Below are positions 1-8,642 of a stretch of DNA of 64,000 nucleotides, piece after piece. A program made the position numbers and the translations under genes. This DNA is from an uncultured Clostridium sp. GTDB taxonomy: Bacteria; Bacillota; Clostridia; TANB77; CAG-508. The DNA is taken from positions 192,031 through 256,030 of the forward strand of contig CAMJCT010000001.1 in NCBI GenBank assembly GCA_946404215.1, given 5' to 3'. Within the stretch, counting starts at the first letter, position 1. The number at the start of each line of letters is the position of its first letter. Under the pieces are notes generated by a model that saw nothing but the letters and a program-made list of their open reading frames with translations, searched no databases and was not told the DNA's origin.

Positions 1-32
1 GGTGTTTTTTTAAGGTGTCCCCAAAATCACCC
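1..32. repeat. Dispersed repeat A, copy in hisS 3' end
   Basis: Matches the copy at 6206-6238 over all 32 visible bases; core GGTGTCCCCAAAATCACCC. It is read as codons at the end of hisS. The GGGGACACC core resembles short palindromic repeats mobilised by IS200/Y1-type (REP-associated) transposases in Firmicutes; that link is inference. Confidence 0.85.
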
Positions 33-1324
33 ACAAAAACATCAATATTTATTTCTTTTTCTTCTCCTGTTTTCATATCTTTTAGTTTAAATATATTATT
101 TTTTATTTCATCTTCTCCTATCACAATTACATAAGGTATTTCTAGTTTGTCTGCATATTTAAATTTCGCTTTAAGTTTTTTATCATTTAAATAGATCTCT
201 GTTTTTATTCCTTTGTTTCTTAATTTTGTAGCTATATTAATTGGAACAGTTAAATCTTGTACCATTGGTATAATTAAAATATCAGAAATAGATTTTTTGC
301 TAGCCTTTATTAAGTTTAACTCATTTAGTTTATAGAATAATCTGGTTAATCCTATTGAAATTCCCACACCAGGCAATTTTTTATCTATATAATATTCAGC
401 TAAATTCTCATATCTACCACCTGAACATACACTTCCTAATTCTCTATATTCATTTAAAAATGTTTCATACACTGTTCCGGTATAGTAATCTAATCCTCTT
501 GCTATTGTTAAATCAACTTTATAATTTTGCTCTGGAACACCAAATAGTTTTATATTATTAATTACATATTCTAATTCTTCTACACCTTTTTCAAATGTCT
601 CGTTTTGAATTCCCAGTTGTTTCAATTTTTCTATTTTTTCATTTGATGTTCCTTCTATTTCTATAAAATTAATAATATTTGTAATAGATTCTCTTGAAAC
701 TCCTATTTTACTTAGTTCTTCTTTAACTGCTTCTTTACCTATTTTATCAATTTTGTCTATTATTCTTAATACTTCCACAGCATTTTCTTTTTGACCTAAA
801 CTTTCAAATAGACCATTTAATATTTTTCTATTATTTATTTTAATTGTGAAATCATCAAATCCTAATTCTTTAAATATTGTATAAATCACACTAGGAAGTT
901 CGCTATCGTTTATTAAATTTAATTCTCCATCTCCTATAATATCTATATCACATTGATAAAACTCTCTATATCTTCCTCTTTGTGCTTTTTCTGCACGATA
1001 TACTTTACCTATTTGATATCTTCTAAATGGAAAACTTAAATTTCCATAGTTTTTTGCTACATATTTAGAAAGTGGAACTGTAAGGTCAAACCTTAAAGAT
1101 AAGTCATTATCGCCCTTATTAAATCTATATATTTGTTTTTCAGTTTCCCCTCCTGCTTTTGCAAGCAATACTTCTGAAAGTTCTATTATAGGTGTATCTA
1201 ATGGCAAAAATCCAAATTTTTGATATGTATTTTCTATTGTGTTTCTCATTTTATTAAATAAAATTTGTTCATTTGGTAATAATTCCATAAAACCTGGTAG
1301 TGTTCTCGGTTCTATTCTATTCAT
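1..1324 (-). CDS. hisS: Histidine--tRNA ligase (3' end cut by window edge)
   Basis: Charges tRNA-His with histidine in the cytoplasm. The reading frame is open from ATG at 1324 (AGGAAG upstream) to the window edge, 441 codons. Visible class II features are RFDLT at residues 78-82, motif 2 around 100-125 (FRRYQIGKVYRAE, then RGRYREFYQCD), the HisA signature LTIARGLDYYTG and the SVCSGGRYENL loop. An anticodon-binding C-terminal domain follows. The last roughly 10 visible codons (VGDFGDTLKKH) lie inside a short dispersed repeat also found at 6.1-6.2 kb, so the normal C-terminus has been replaced or extended by repeat sequence; the stop lies outside the window. It is downstream of, and probably co-transcribed with, relA and the MBL hydrolase gene. 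Confidence 0.96.
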   Translation of the reverse strand, partial: MNRIEPRTLPGFMELLPNEQILFNKMRNTIENTYQKFGFLPLDTPIIELSEVLLAKAGGETEKQIYRFNKGDNDLSLRFDLTVPLSKYVAKNYGNLSFPFRRYQIGKVYRAEKAQRGRYREFYQCDIDIIGDGELNLINDSELPSVIYTIFKELGFDDFTIKINNRKILNGLFESLGQKENAVEVLRIIDKIDKIGKEAVKEELSKIGVSRESITNIINFIEIEGTSNEKIEKLKQLGIQNETFEKGVEELEYVINNIKLFGVPEQNYKVDLTIARGLDYYTGTVYETFLNEYRELGSVCSGGRYENLAEYYIDKKLPGVGISIGLTRLFYKLNELNLIKASKKSISDILIIPMVQDLTVPINIATKLRNKGIKTEIYLNDKKLKAKFKYADKLEIPYVIVIGEDEIKNNIFKLKDMKTGEEKEINIDVFVGDFGDTLKKH

Positions 1325-1359
1325 TTTTATCACTTCTTCCTTTTTATTTCTAATTGCTC

Positions 1360-2007
1360 TTAAAACAATTTCGGCTTTAATTCCAAATAAATTGGTTTCT
1401 CGTCTTTTAACATTGTCATCATTCCATGACCTGGATAAATGATTGTCTCATCTGGCAATTTCATTATTTTATTAACAATTGAATCCATTATACTCTCTCT
1501 ATTTGATGTTGGTAAATCTGTTCTACCCCATGTTCCTCTAAAAATGGTATCCCCTGAAAATAAGCAATTCTCTTCCTTGCAATAAAGACATGAACTTCCT
1601 TTGGTATGTCCTGGCGTATGTAAGACTTTAAACTGCAACTCTCCTAAATGTAGTAAATCTTTGTCATCAATTCTAGAATCCGCTTCTAATTCAATTTCTC
1701 CCATTCCTATATGTGGAGATAAATTTATTTGCGGATTATTCAATCCTTCACTGTCATATCTATGAATTAGTATTTTGCCAGAGCATCTAGTTTTCAAATC
1801 CATTACACCTAGAATATGATCTGCATGACAATGTGTTAAATATATATACTTTAATTTTGCATGTAAAATATTTAATAATTCTTCAATTTTATCAATATCT
1901 CCTGCTGGGTCTATAACCATTGCTTCTCTTGTTTTACTATCAACAATAATGTAACAATTAGTCGCATCACCTATCCATGTTTCTATCTTTAATTCTTTTA
2001 ATATCAT
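1360..2007 (-). CDS. MBL-fold metallo-hydrolase (glyoxalase II-like)
   Basis: Small single-domain metallo-beta-lactamase-fold hydrolase of the hydroxyacylglutathione hydrolase-like group. The dinuclear metal site is visible as THCHADH, then HTPGHTKGS, FSGDTIF and a final YPGHG. The true substrate cannot be told from sequence; thioesters are typical for the group. I start at ATG 2007, which follows GAAAGGA; a TTG at 2028 lies inside that ribosome-binding sequence and is not a credible start. The length, about 215 aa, is usual for the family. It sits between relA and hisS, the usual Firmicute neighbourhood, and is probably in their operon. Confidence 0.88.
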   Translation of the reverse strand: MILKELKIETWIGDATNCYIIVDSKTREAMVIDPAGDIDKIEELLNILHAKLKYIYLTHCHADHILGVMDLKTRCSGKILIHRYDSEGLNNPQINLSPHIGMGEIELEADSRIDDKDLLHLGELQFKVLHTPGHTKGSSCLYCKEENCLFSGDTIFRGTWGRTDLPTSNRESIMDSIVNKIMKLPDETIIYPGHGMMTMLKDEKPIYLELKPKLF

Positions 2008-2039
2008 TATATATATTTTTCCTTTCAACTAAAGCCAAT

Positions 2040-2075
2040 GGCTCAACCAATTGAGACGCTATTATTTGGTTGACC
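2040..2075 (-). other. Hairpin between relA and the MBL hydrolase gene
   Basis: Inverted repeat GGTCAACCAA / TTGGTTGAGCC with a loop of about 15 nt, just after the relA stop codon. There is no U-tract, so it is more likely an RNA-stability or processing element, or a repeat remnant, than a strong terminator. Confidence 0.5.
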
Positions 2076-2083
2076 CTGGTTTT

Positions 2084-4276
2084 CTATTTTTTTCTCCTTA
2101 CTTCATAAACACTATCCACTTTTGTTATTTCTTTTTGTGCCTTTTTTAATTCTTCTAGGTTTTCTACTTCTAATGTCATATCAATTATCGCAATTCTCTC
2201 TTTTGTTGTTTTTGTATTAACACCCAATATTCTTGCCTTTGTTGTACCAACTACTTTTAATATATCCATTAATAATCCACTTCTGTCATTTGAATATATT
2301 TCTATATCTACTTGATATGAAGTTTCATTTTCATTATACCACTCAACATCTATCATCCTATTTTCTTCTGATAATAAATCATTAATGTTAACACAGTCTT
2401 TTCTATGTACTGATACTCCCCTTCCTTTTGTAATATATCCTACAATTTCATCTCCCGGAAGTGGATTACAACACTTTGATAATTTCACTAAACAATTGTC
2501 TATACCTTTAACAATTATACCTGAATTAGATGCTTTTGGTTTTTTTCTAGCTTTTGCTAATTGTTCAATTTTCTCTTCTATATTTTCTTCTACATGCTCT
2601 TTTCTGTATTCTTGCAACACTCTGGCAATTACCTTTACTGCTGAGTTAGCACCAAATCCAATTGCAGCATACATTTCGTCCAATCCCTTGTATTTGTATT
2701 TATCTAGCATTGGGTTTAAATATTCTTCCTTGAACAAATCTTCATGGGAAAAACCTATTCTTTTTAATTCTTTTTCTATTAGTTCTTTTCCTTTTTCAAT
2801 ATTTTCTGCTTTTTGAGCCTTTTTGAACCAACCTAAAATTTTATTTTTTGCACTTGTACTTTTTACAAATTTAAGCCAATCTCTACTAGGTCCTTTTGAA
2901 TTATCTGATGTAATTATTTCTACTATATCACCTGTTTTTAATTCTGTAATTATTGGCATCATCTTACTATTTATTTTACAACCTGTCATATGATGACCAA
3001 TTTCCTGGTGAATTGTATACGCAAAATCTATTGGTGTTGCACCTCTTGGCAAAACTTTAATTGCACCTTTAGGAGTAAAAACATAGACCTCATCTTCAAA
3101 CAATTCTGTTTTTAAAGTATTTAAAAACTCCTGAGGATCTTGCATTTCCTTTTGCCACTCTAATGTCTCTCTAAGCCATGCAAGTTTATCTTCTTCAACT
3201 TTTACAGTTTGTTTTTTTCCAAAATAGCTAGCTTCTTTATATGCCCAATGTGCAGCAATACCATATTCCGCAACTCTGTGCATATCCCACGTACGAATTT
3301 GTACTTCAAATGGCGTTCCTTTGTCACCTAATAATGTGGTGTGTATAGATTGATACATATTAGGTTTTGGAACTGCAATATAATCTTTAAATCTTCCAGG
3401 CATTGGATTATACATTTCGTGTACCACACCTAATGCAGCATAACAATCTTTTATAGAATTAACTAATATACGTAGTGCAAACAAATCATATATTTGATCC
3501 AATGTTTTATTATCTCTTTTCATTTTCTTATATATGCTATATAAATGTTTTGCTCTTCCAGTAACTTCAGCATCAATTCTCTGTTTTTTTAATTCTAATT
3601 TAATATCTGACATTATTTTTTCTATGAATTTTAATCTTTCATCTCTTTTTTTGTTTATTCCCTCTACTAATTCATGATATTCATCTGGGTATAAATATTT
3701 AAAAGCTAAATCTTCTAATTCCCATTTTAAAGAATATAAACCTAGTCTATTTGCTAATGGTGCATATAACTCCATGGTCTCTTTTGCATTTGCAATTTGT
3801 CTTTCTCTTTTTAAGAATTTCAAAGTTCTCATATTATGTAGTCTGTCTGCAAGTTTTATTAATATAACCCTTATGTCTTTTCCCATTGCTAAAAACATTT
3901 TTCTATAATCTTCTGCTTGCTGTTCTTCTATAGAATCAAACTGTATATTGCTTAATTTTGTAACACCTTCCACCATTTCATCAATTTCTTGACCAAATTC
4001 TTTCCTTAAATCTTCACTTGTTACTTCTGTGTCTTCTATAACATCATGAAGAAGTGCTGCACAAATTGTACTGTCGTCTAATCCAATATCAGCTAATATA
4101 TGAGCCACATTTAACGGATGTATTATATATGGTTCTCCTGATCTCCTACATTGATCACCATGTTCATTCTTAGCAAAATTATATGCTTTCATTATCAACT
4201 TTGTATCTACTCTTCTTGAATGTGCTTTTCTTTTTTGTATTACATCTTGTATAGTTATTTCTTTTGTTTCCTGCAT
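2084..4276 (-). CDS. relA: Bifunctional (p)ppGpp synthetase/hydrolase
   Basis: Makes and degrades the stringent-response alarmone (p)ppGpp. The 730 aa match full-length long RSH proteins. Domain order: HD hydrolase (HD at residues 77-78, HDVIEDT; later KLADRLHNMRTL), synthetase (HLYSIYKKM, then PGRFKDYIA with the RxKD motif typical of bifunctional enzymes), TGS domain (VYVFTPKGAIKVLPRGATPIDFAY), conserved-cysteine domain (CCNPLPGDEIVGY...VHRKDC) and a C-terminal ACT domain. ATG at 4276 is preceded by AAAGGAAAG. The recJ stop is 18 nt upstream, so recJ-relA-MBL-hisS is likely one transcript. No apt gene lies between recJ and relA, unlike many relatives. Confidence 0.96.
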   Translation of the reverse strand: MQETKEITIQDVIQKRKAHSRRVDTKLIMKAYNFAKNEHGDQCRRSGEPYIIHPLNVAHILADIGLDDSTICAALLHDVIEDTEVTSEDLRKEFGQEIDEMVEGVTKLSNIQFDSIEEQQAEDYRKMFLAMGKDIRVILIKLADRLHNMRTLKFLKRERQIANAKETMELYAPLANRLGLYSLKWELEDLAFKYLYPDEYHELVEGINKKRDERLKFIEKIMSDIKLELKKQRIDAEVTGRAKHLYSIYKKMKRDNKTLDQIYDLFALRILVNSIKDCYAALGVVHEMYNPMPGRFKDYIAVPKPNMYQSIHTTLLGDKGTPFEVQIRTWDMHRVAEYGIAAHWAYKEASYFGKKQTVKVEEDKLAWLRETLEWQKEMQDPQEFLNTLKTELFEDEVYVFTPKGAIKVLPRGATPIDFAYTIHQEIGHHMTGCKINSKMMPIITELKTGDIVEIITSDNSKGPSRDWLKFVKSTSAKNKILGWFKKAQKAENIEKGKELIEKELKRIGFSHEDLFKEEYLNPMLDKYKYKGLDEMYAAIGFGANSAVKVIARVLQEYRKEHVEENIEEKIEQLAKARKKPKASNSGIIVKGIDNCLVKLSKCCNPLPGDEIVGYITKGRGVSVHRKDCVNINDLLSEENRMIDVEWYNENETSYQVDIEIYSNDRSGLLMDILKVVGTTKARILGVNTKTTKERIAIIDMTLEVENLEELKKAQKEITKVDSVYEVRRKK

Positions 4277-4294
4277 GATATCACTTTCCTTTTA

Positions 4295-5987
4295 TTATAT
4301 TGATTTCATTATATCCTTAATATTTATTTGTAGCTTTTCTACTCCATTAAAGCAGTTTATTTCTAATACACCTGCTACATCAACCTTATCTCCAATTCTA
4401 TATTCGTCAACTAAATTTCCTAAATTAAATCCAATTGCATCTACAATTGTATTGTTTTCCCTTAAAGTTAATTTTAGATGTTTTCCTTCTGATAGAGCTC
4501 TTATTGAATCAACTTTCAAACTTTTGAATGCAAATATTGGCATTTTATTTGCTTCTCCAAATGGTTCTAGTTTTTTTAGACTTTCTACCATATCTTTATT
4601 TATATTACTTAAATTTACTTTAGCATCTATATTTATAATTGGTATTATCCCATCTATATTTGCCTGTTTAGCTATTTTTTCAAGCTTATTTTCAAAATCT
4701 TTAAATTTTGATTTTTTAACCTCTACTCCAACAGCCATACTATGTCCACCATATTTTTCTAAAGTGTCTTCACATTTCATTAATGCTTCATGTAAATCAA
4801 ACCCTGGAATACTTCTTCCTGAACCTTTACCAATTCCATCTTCTTCGAAGCTTAATAATACACTTGGTTTAAAATACATCTCTGTAATTTTTGAAGATAC
4901 TATTCCGTATTACACCATGATGCCACTTTTCTCCTCCTACAATAATTACATTGTTTTTATACAAATGCTTCTCCTCTATTTGCTTAATTGCACTTTCGAA
5001 AATGATTTTCTCTGTCTCTTGTCTTTTCTTATTGTGTTCATTCAACTTCTTGGTTAACTCATTTACTTCATTAATATTAGGCGACAGCAATAAACTTAAT
5101 GCTTCTTCAGCTTTACCCATTCTACCGCACGCATTTATTCTTGGAGCTATTCCAAATGACACACTACTTGAATCTATTTTATTATATCCTGATGAGTTTA
5201 TAATAGACTTTAGTCCTATATTTTTGGTTTGACTAACTAGCATTAATCCTAATTTTGCAATTACTCTATTTTCATCTACTAAAGGAACTATGTCTGATAT
5301 TGTACCTATGCAAACTATATCTAAATATTTTAAATATTTTTCTTCCTTTAGACCTAGTTGTATTCCAAGTGCCTGAATAAGCTTAAATACAACTCCTACT
5401 CCTGCTAACTCTCTAAATGGATATTTACTGTCTTTTCTTTTATTATCTACTACTGCAATTGCATTTGGTATTGCGTTTCCAGCTTCATGATGATCTGTAA
5501 CTATAGTCTCTATTCCTAATGAATTTGCATAGTCTATTTCATCTATACCAGAAATTCCACAGTCCACTGTAATCATTAAATCACATCCATTATCATAAAT
5601 GGCCTTTATTGCTTCTTTGTTCAATCCGTATCCTTCATCTAATCTATTTGGTATATATGCAGAAGCCTCTAGTCCAACATCTTTCAAAAAACTTTTTAAT
5701 ACTGTTATACTTGTAATACCATCTACGTCATAGTCACCATATATAGTAACCTTTTCTTTTTTTTCTATGGCTTTTATTATTCTTTCTACAGCTGGCCTCA
5801 TATCTATCATCATAAATGGATCATGAAAATCTGCTCTTGTAGGCTCTAAAAATAATTTTATGTCTTGTTCTCTAGTAATATTTCTGTTTACTAGGATAGT
5901 TGCAAGTAGTTTGTTTAAATTGTATTTTTTTACTATTTCTTCTACTTTACCTTCATCTGCTTCGTATATTTGCCATTTTTTGTTCAT
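4295..5987 (-). CDS. recJ: Single-stranded-DNA exonuclease RecJ, with in-frame CGG / +1 frameshift
   Basis: 5'-3' ssDNA exonuclease of the DHH family for recombination and repair. The first frame starts at ATG 5987 (AGGAGAGG upstream) and carries the catalytic DHH motifs: GDYDVDGITS near residue 85, DCGISG, then VTDHHEAG. At codon 361 (4907-4905) it meets CGG and would stop 11 codons later at 4869. Skipping the C reads GGA and gives GVIGIVSSKITEMYFKPS, the conserved RecJ 'HHGVIGIV' motif, then continues through DHHA1 and OB regions to 4295. The joined product is 563 aa, normal for RecJ. The same lesion occurs in four other genes here, so I treat it as possibly functional recoding rather than a pseudogene. 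Confidence 0.9.
4905..4907 (-). other. In-frame CGG, +1 frameshift site in recJ
   Basis: Context GTA ATA CGG AAT. Skipping the C gives GTA ATA GGA ATA GTA and restores the conserved HHGVIGIV motif. P-site codon ATA, next base A. An AGGAGGAG-like stretch lies about 25 nt upstream, but similar spacing is not seen at the other sites. Confidence 0.85.
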
Positions 5988-6085
5988 ATTCCTCTCCTAA
6001 AATATATATTTTCTTTATTTTATAACATTTCACGTTTTTTTTAAAGGTTTTTTAAGAAAATTTAGAAAAAAGTGGGTGATTTTGG

Positions 6086-6118
6086 GGGTGATTTTGGGGA
6101 CACCTTAAAAAAACACCC
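6086..6118. repeat. Dispersed repeat A, left arm of inverted pair
   Basis: 33 bp beginning GGGTGATTTTGGGGACACC; perfect inverted copy of 6206-6238. An extra GGGTGATTTT directly before it (6074-6083) looks like a small tandem duplication of the repeat end. Confidence 0.9.
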
Positions 6119-6130
6119 AAAAAACATTAA

Positions 6131-6171
6131 AAAACTCCATATGATAATATATGAATATCATATGGAGTTTT
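6131..6171. terminator. Strong hairpin with U-tracts both ways (rnpB 3' side)
   Basis: A 16-bp perfect stem (AAAACTCCATATGATA / TATCATATGGAGTTTT), 9-nt loop, runs of T on both strands. It lies midway between the two inverted copies of repeat A, so it may be the body of a small MITE-like element. It could terminate rnpB read-through. Confidence 0.75.
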
Positions 6172-6205
6172 TTTAATACGTGAAAAATGTTTAACTTTTT
6201 AATAC

Positions 6206-6238
6206 GGGTGTTTTTTTAAGGTGTCCCCAAAATCACCC
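6206..6238. repeat. Dispersed repeat A, right arm of inverted pair
   Basis: 33 bp, perfect inverted complement of 6086-6118 and identical to the 32 bases at the window start. With the left arm it frames an element of about 153 bp immediately downstream of rnpB. Confidence 0.9.
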
Positions 6239-6244
6239 AAAATC

Positions 6245-6599
6245 AAAAAAAGAGCAAATCTGTAAGCCGGGTTCTGTCTTTTAAAATAGTCATTTATCTA
6301 GAGTAGATATTGCTATCTACTTCAAGCCACGCAAGTTAAGAAGGCGCCGAGCAGGCTTAATCTTCTAATTTAGGTGTTGCTCCAGATGGGGTTTACACTA
6401 GCCCATTATGTCACCATAATAGTGGTGAGCTCTTACCTCACCTTTTCACCCTTACCTTTTAAAAGGCGGTTATTTTCTGTTGCACTTTCCTTAAGGTTAC
6501 CCTCACTAGACGTTATCTAGCATCTTTGCTCTATGGAGCCCGGACTTTCCTCTCGTAATTTCTTTCGAATATTTACCAGCGACTATTCAATTTACTCTG
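6245..6599 (-). ncRNA. rnpB: RNase P RNA (type A-like)
   Basis: Catalytic RNA of RNase P, which removes tRNA 5' leaders. Conserved blocks in order on the minus strand: AGTCGCTGG, GAGGAAAGTCCGGGCTCC, AGGGTAACC...GGAAAGTGCAACAGAAA, GGTGAAAAGGTGAGGTAAGA, GCTCACC, then ACAGAACCCGGCTTA. Ends were set by P1 pairing: 5' AGAGTAAATT (from 6598) pairs with 3' AGATTTGCTCT. A run of seven T follows P1 directly and probably ends the transcript. The layout (GGTGAGGTAAGAGCTCACC) fits the ancestral type A RNA of Clostridia rather than the Bacillus type B. Confidence 0.93.
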
Positions 6600-6605
6600 T
6601 TTTAT

Positions 6606-6614
6606 ATTATACCA
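6606..6614 (-). promoter_or_regulatory. rnpB promoter, extended -10
   Basis: TGGTATAAT ends 6-7 nt before the predicted RNA start at about 6599. The TG extension makes up for the lack of a good -35. Confidence 0.7.
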
Positions 6615-6672
6615 TATAATAATTATAAAATCTAGCATTTTTTCCTAAGTTGTTTATTTGCATATTACTCTA

Positions 6673-7624
6673 TTATATATTATTCAACTCTTCTATTAAA
6701 TTTTTATATTTAATTAAAAAAATAGAAACATCTTTAATATCTACTGCATTTTGCAATTCATTTAGCATAATATAAGATTTATTAATTCCTTTTAATCTAT
6801 TTGCACCTATGTTAGGATTCGTTAATAGTTTTGAATATGAATTTATTGCATTTTGAATATCTATAGAGATTTCTTCCCACTTCCCAGTATCTAATTTAGA
6901 ATATGCTTTAAATATATTTGCTTTGGTTTCAATTATAGTTATATTTAGTTCATCTTCTTTCATAAACTTAGGCAAATATTCATATAACTTGCTAAGTTCA
7001 GCCAATGTTTCGACTTTTTTTTCGTCTTTTGCAACCATTGTTAAATTATCAAACTCTTTATTAAAACTTAATATTTCTTCTTGGTTTACATTCTGATTAT
7101 ATAAATCTATGGTTATTGTTGGTATAGATAAATATAATTCTTCAATTTCTTTTTTTATATAATCCCAATTAATGTCTTGATTGCTCATTAAGACCCCGCT
7201 TGACTTTAATGTGAATTTATTATCGCCTTCATTGTTTTTTTCTGAATTCAAACTTGAATTTGAACTTTTACCTTGTGAAGTTTCACTAGTAGAGTTAGAA
7301 TTTCCGACTTTCTTCTTGTTTTCCTCCCATTTCATCTTTTGAATTACTTTGAGATTCACCTTTTGTCGACGTGCTACTACCGCTGCTTTCATTTTTTGAT
7401 TTCGCAGGTATTTTCCTAATAGATATACTGTAATTTTCATCTTTTATATTATTTATTGAATTTATTAAATTGACTAACTTTGATTCTAAATATTTAACCT
7501 CTGAAGATGTTTTTTCCTTTATATTTTCATCTTTATCTTTATTAATATTTTTATATATTAATAAACCCACAATAATTAAAATAAACATTATAATTACATA
7601 TGCTAATATTTTAAACCTTTTCAA
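6673..7624 (-). CDS. Membrane-anchored protein of unknown function, with in-frame CGG / +1 frameshift
   Basis: I do not recognise the family. Start TTG 7624, preceded by GAAAGGATG. Residues 6-24 form one hydrophobic helix (AYVIIMFILIIVGLLIY), so it is an N-terminal membrane anchor or signal. A short coil-rich stretch, a Ser/Lys/Glu/Asn-rich linker and a helical C-terminal domain (ending IFLIKYKNLIEELNNI) follow. The first frame hits CGG at codon 107 (7306-7304) and stops two codons later. Skipping the C reads ...QEESGNSNSTSETSQGK and opens 210 more residues, total 316 aa. The linker has the same Ser/Asn-rich composition on both sides of the shift, which supports one continuous protein. Confidence 0.75.
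7304..7306 (-). other. In-frame CGG, +1 frameshift site in the 7 kb gene
   Basis: Context GAA AGT CGG AAA TTC TAA. Skipping the C gives AGT GGA AAT TCT. P-site codon AGT, next base A. The in-frame stop two codons after CGG makes the unshifted product end at once. Confidence 0.75.
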
Positions 7625-7707
7625 ATTTATTTACATCCTTTCAATTTTTTTCTATTATTTACATTTTCATTTTAGTTTATTCTATGTATAAAATTTATTT
7701 TATTTTT

Positions 7708-7713
7708 TATAAT
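7708..7713 (+). promoter_or_regulatory. Possible -10 box for the 7.8 kb plus-strand gene
   Basis: TATAAT about 70 nt upstream of the start codon in an AT-rich divergent region; no clear -35 is visible. Confidence 0.3.
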
Positions 7714-7779
7714 AAAAAAAGAAGAAATGCTGCAAATCTTTAAAATATTCCATAAATCTTAAATATTAGGGAGTTGAAA

Positions 7780-8061
7780 ATGTTAGCAAAAGTAAATTTG
7801 TATAGTGAAAAAAAAGGAGAATTAAACAAATTTTTAAGCAATTTCTATAACACAAACTTGGATATAGAAAATAATTTACAATGGGAAAAAGAATATGCCA
7901 ATCCCGTAGAATTGGCAGAAATTATTGGCACATATATAGATAACTCTGATAAATACCTATTAAATATGTGGATCTGTTTGGATAGAAATATTTTTGTTCA
8001 TGTTACATCCGAAAATGGAGATGAACTTATTAAATACCTATATGAAAGATTTCCATATTAG
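7780..8061 (+). CDS. Small hypothetical protein (93 aa)
   Basis: The only convincing plus-strand gene in the window. ATG 7780 follows TTAGGGAG at good spacing; a TTG at 7774 overlaps that ribosome-binding site and is less likely. The protein is a small soluble alpha/beta domain (start MLAKVNLYSEKKGELNKFL, end ELIKYLYERFPY) with no signal or membrane segment. I cannot assign a function. Its TAG stop overlaps the TAA stop of the convergent zinc-ribbon gene, so the two transcripts must be antisense at their ends. Confidence 0.75.
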   Translation: MLAKVNLYSEKKGELNKFLSNFYNTNLDIENNLQWEKEYANPVELAEIIGTYIDNSDKYLLNMWICLDRNIFVHVTSENGDELIKYLYERFPY

Positions 8062-8573
8062 TTTTCCTGTTGTTCTATAGCATTAGAATCTTCTTGGTTC
8101 TCTCCTTTATTTGTTTGTGCATTTTCATCATTTTCTTGCTCTTCTGTATTGTTTTCTTTTTGGTCACATTCTATATTCTCAACTATTTCTACTTCTTTTG
8201 CTGGTTCTTCTGGTTGTTCCTCTCCACAATTTGAGCAAAATTTATCTTCTTTATTTATCTCTTTGTAACATCCAGGACATTGTTTTCTATCTTTTAATTT
8301 TAAACACTCTTTTAAAAGACTATCAATTTCGTCACTTAATACATCTATTTTTGTACATTGTTCTTCTATTTCATTTTCTATATCTTCTTTTTCTTCTCTT
8401 ACATGATTTTCATATATCTTTTTTCCTATTTCTTCATATATGCCATTTACCTGTGTTTTTAAATCTCCAATTTTAAATTTTATTTTTGTTTCCTTGGCTA
8501 TTTTGCCTGTCTTGTCTGCAGTTATTTTATATGCTTCTGTAGCCTTCTTTCCTAATTTATCAAAAAATTCCAT
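8058..8573 (-). CDS. Zinc-ribbon protein with coiled coil and acidic tail
   Basis: 171 aa. Residues 1-35 are Lys/Thr-rich and amphipathic (MEFFDKLGKKATEAYKITADKTGK), 36-95 are helical with heptad character, then a zinc ribbon CPGCYKEI...FCSNCGEE (two CxxC pairs) at about 99-118, then an acidic, Gln/Asn-rich tail. This plan is common in Firmicute proteins of unknown role; the ribbon probably binds one Zn. No enzymatic motif. It lies just downstream of gpsA. The low-complexity tail ends at a stop codon overlapping the convergent gene's stop. Confidence 0.8.
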   Translation of the reverse strand: MEFFDKLGKKATEAYKITADKTGKIAKETKIKFKIGDLKTQVNGIYEEIGKKIYENHVREEKEDIENEIEEQCTKIDVLSDEIDSLLKECLKLKDRKQCPGCYKEINKEDKFCSNCGEEQPEEPAKEVEIVENIECDQKENNTEEQENDENAQTNKGENQEDSNAIEQQEN

Positions 8574-8642
8574 TATAAATCATCCTTTCTTTACTTTAAG
8601 TTACTAAACTGTAAATTTTATTATTTGAATTTTCAAAAAATT

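Noticed and set aside
2007..2028. Upstream TTG start for the MBL hydrolase
   Set aside because: The TTG is inside the ribosome-binding sequence of the ATG at 2007.
4860..7310. Stop-codon readthrough or selenocysteine at the early stops
   Set aside because: Reading through the stops stays in the wrong frame and gives non-homologous sequence. No SECIS-like need.
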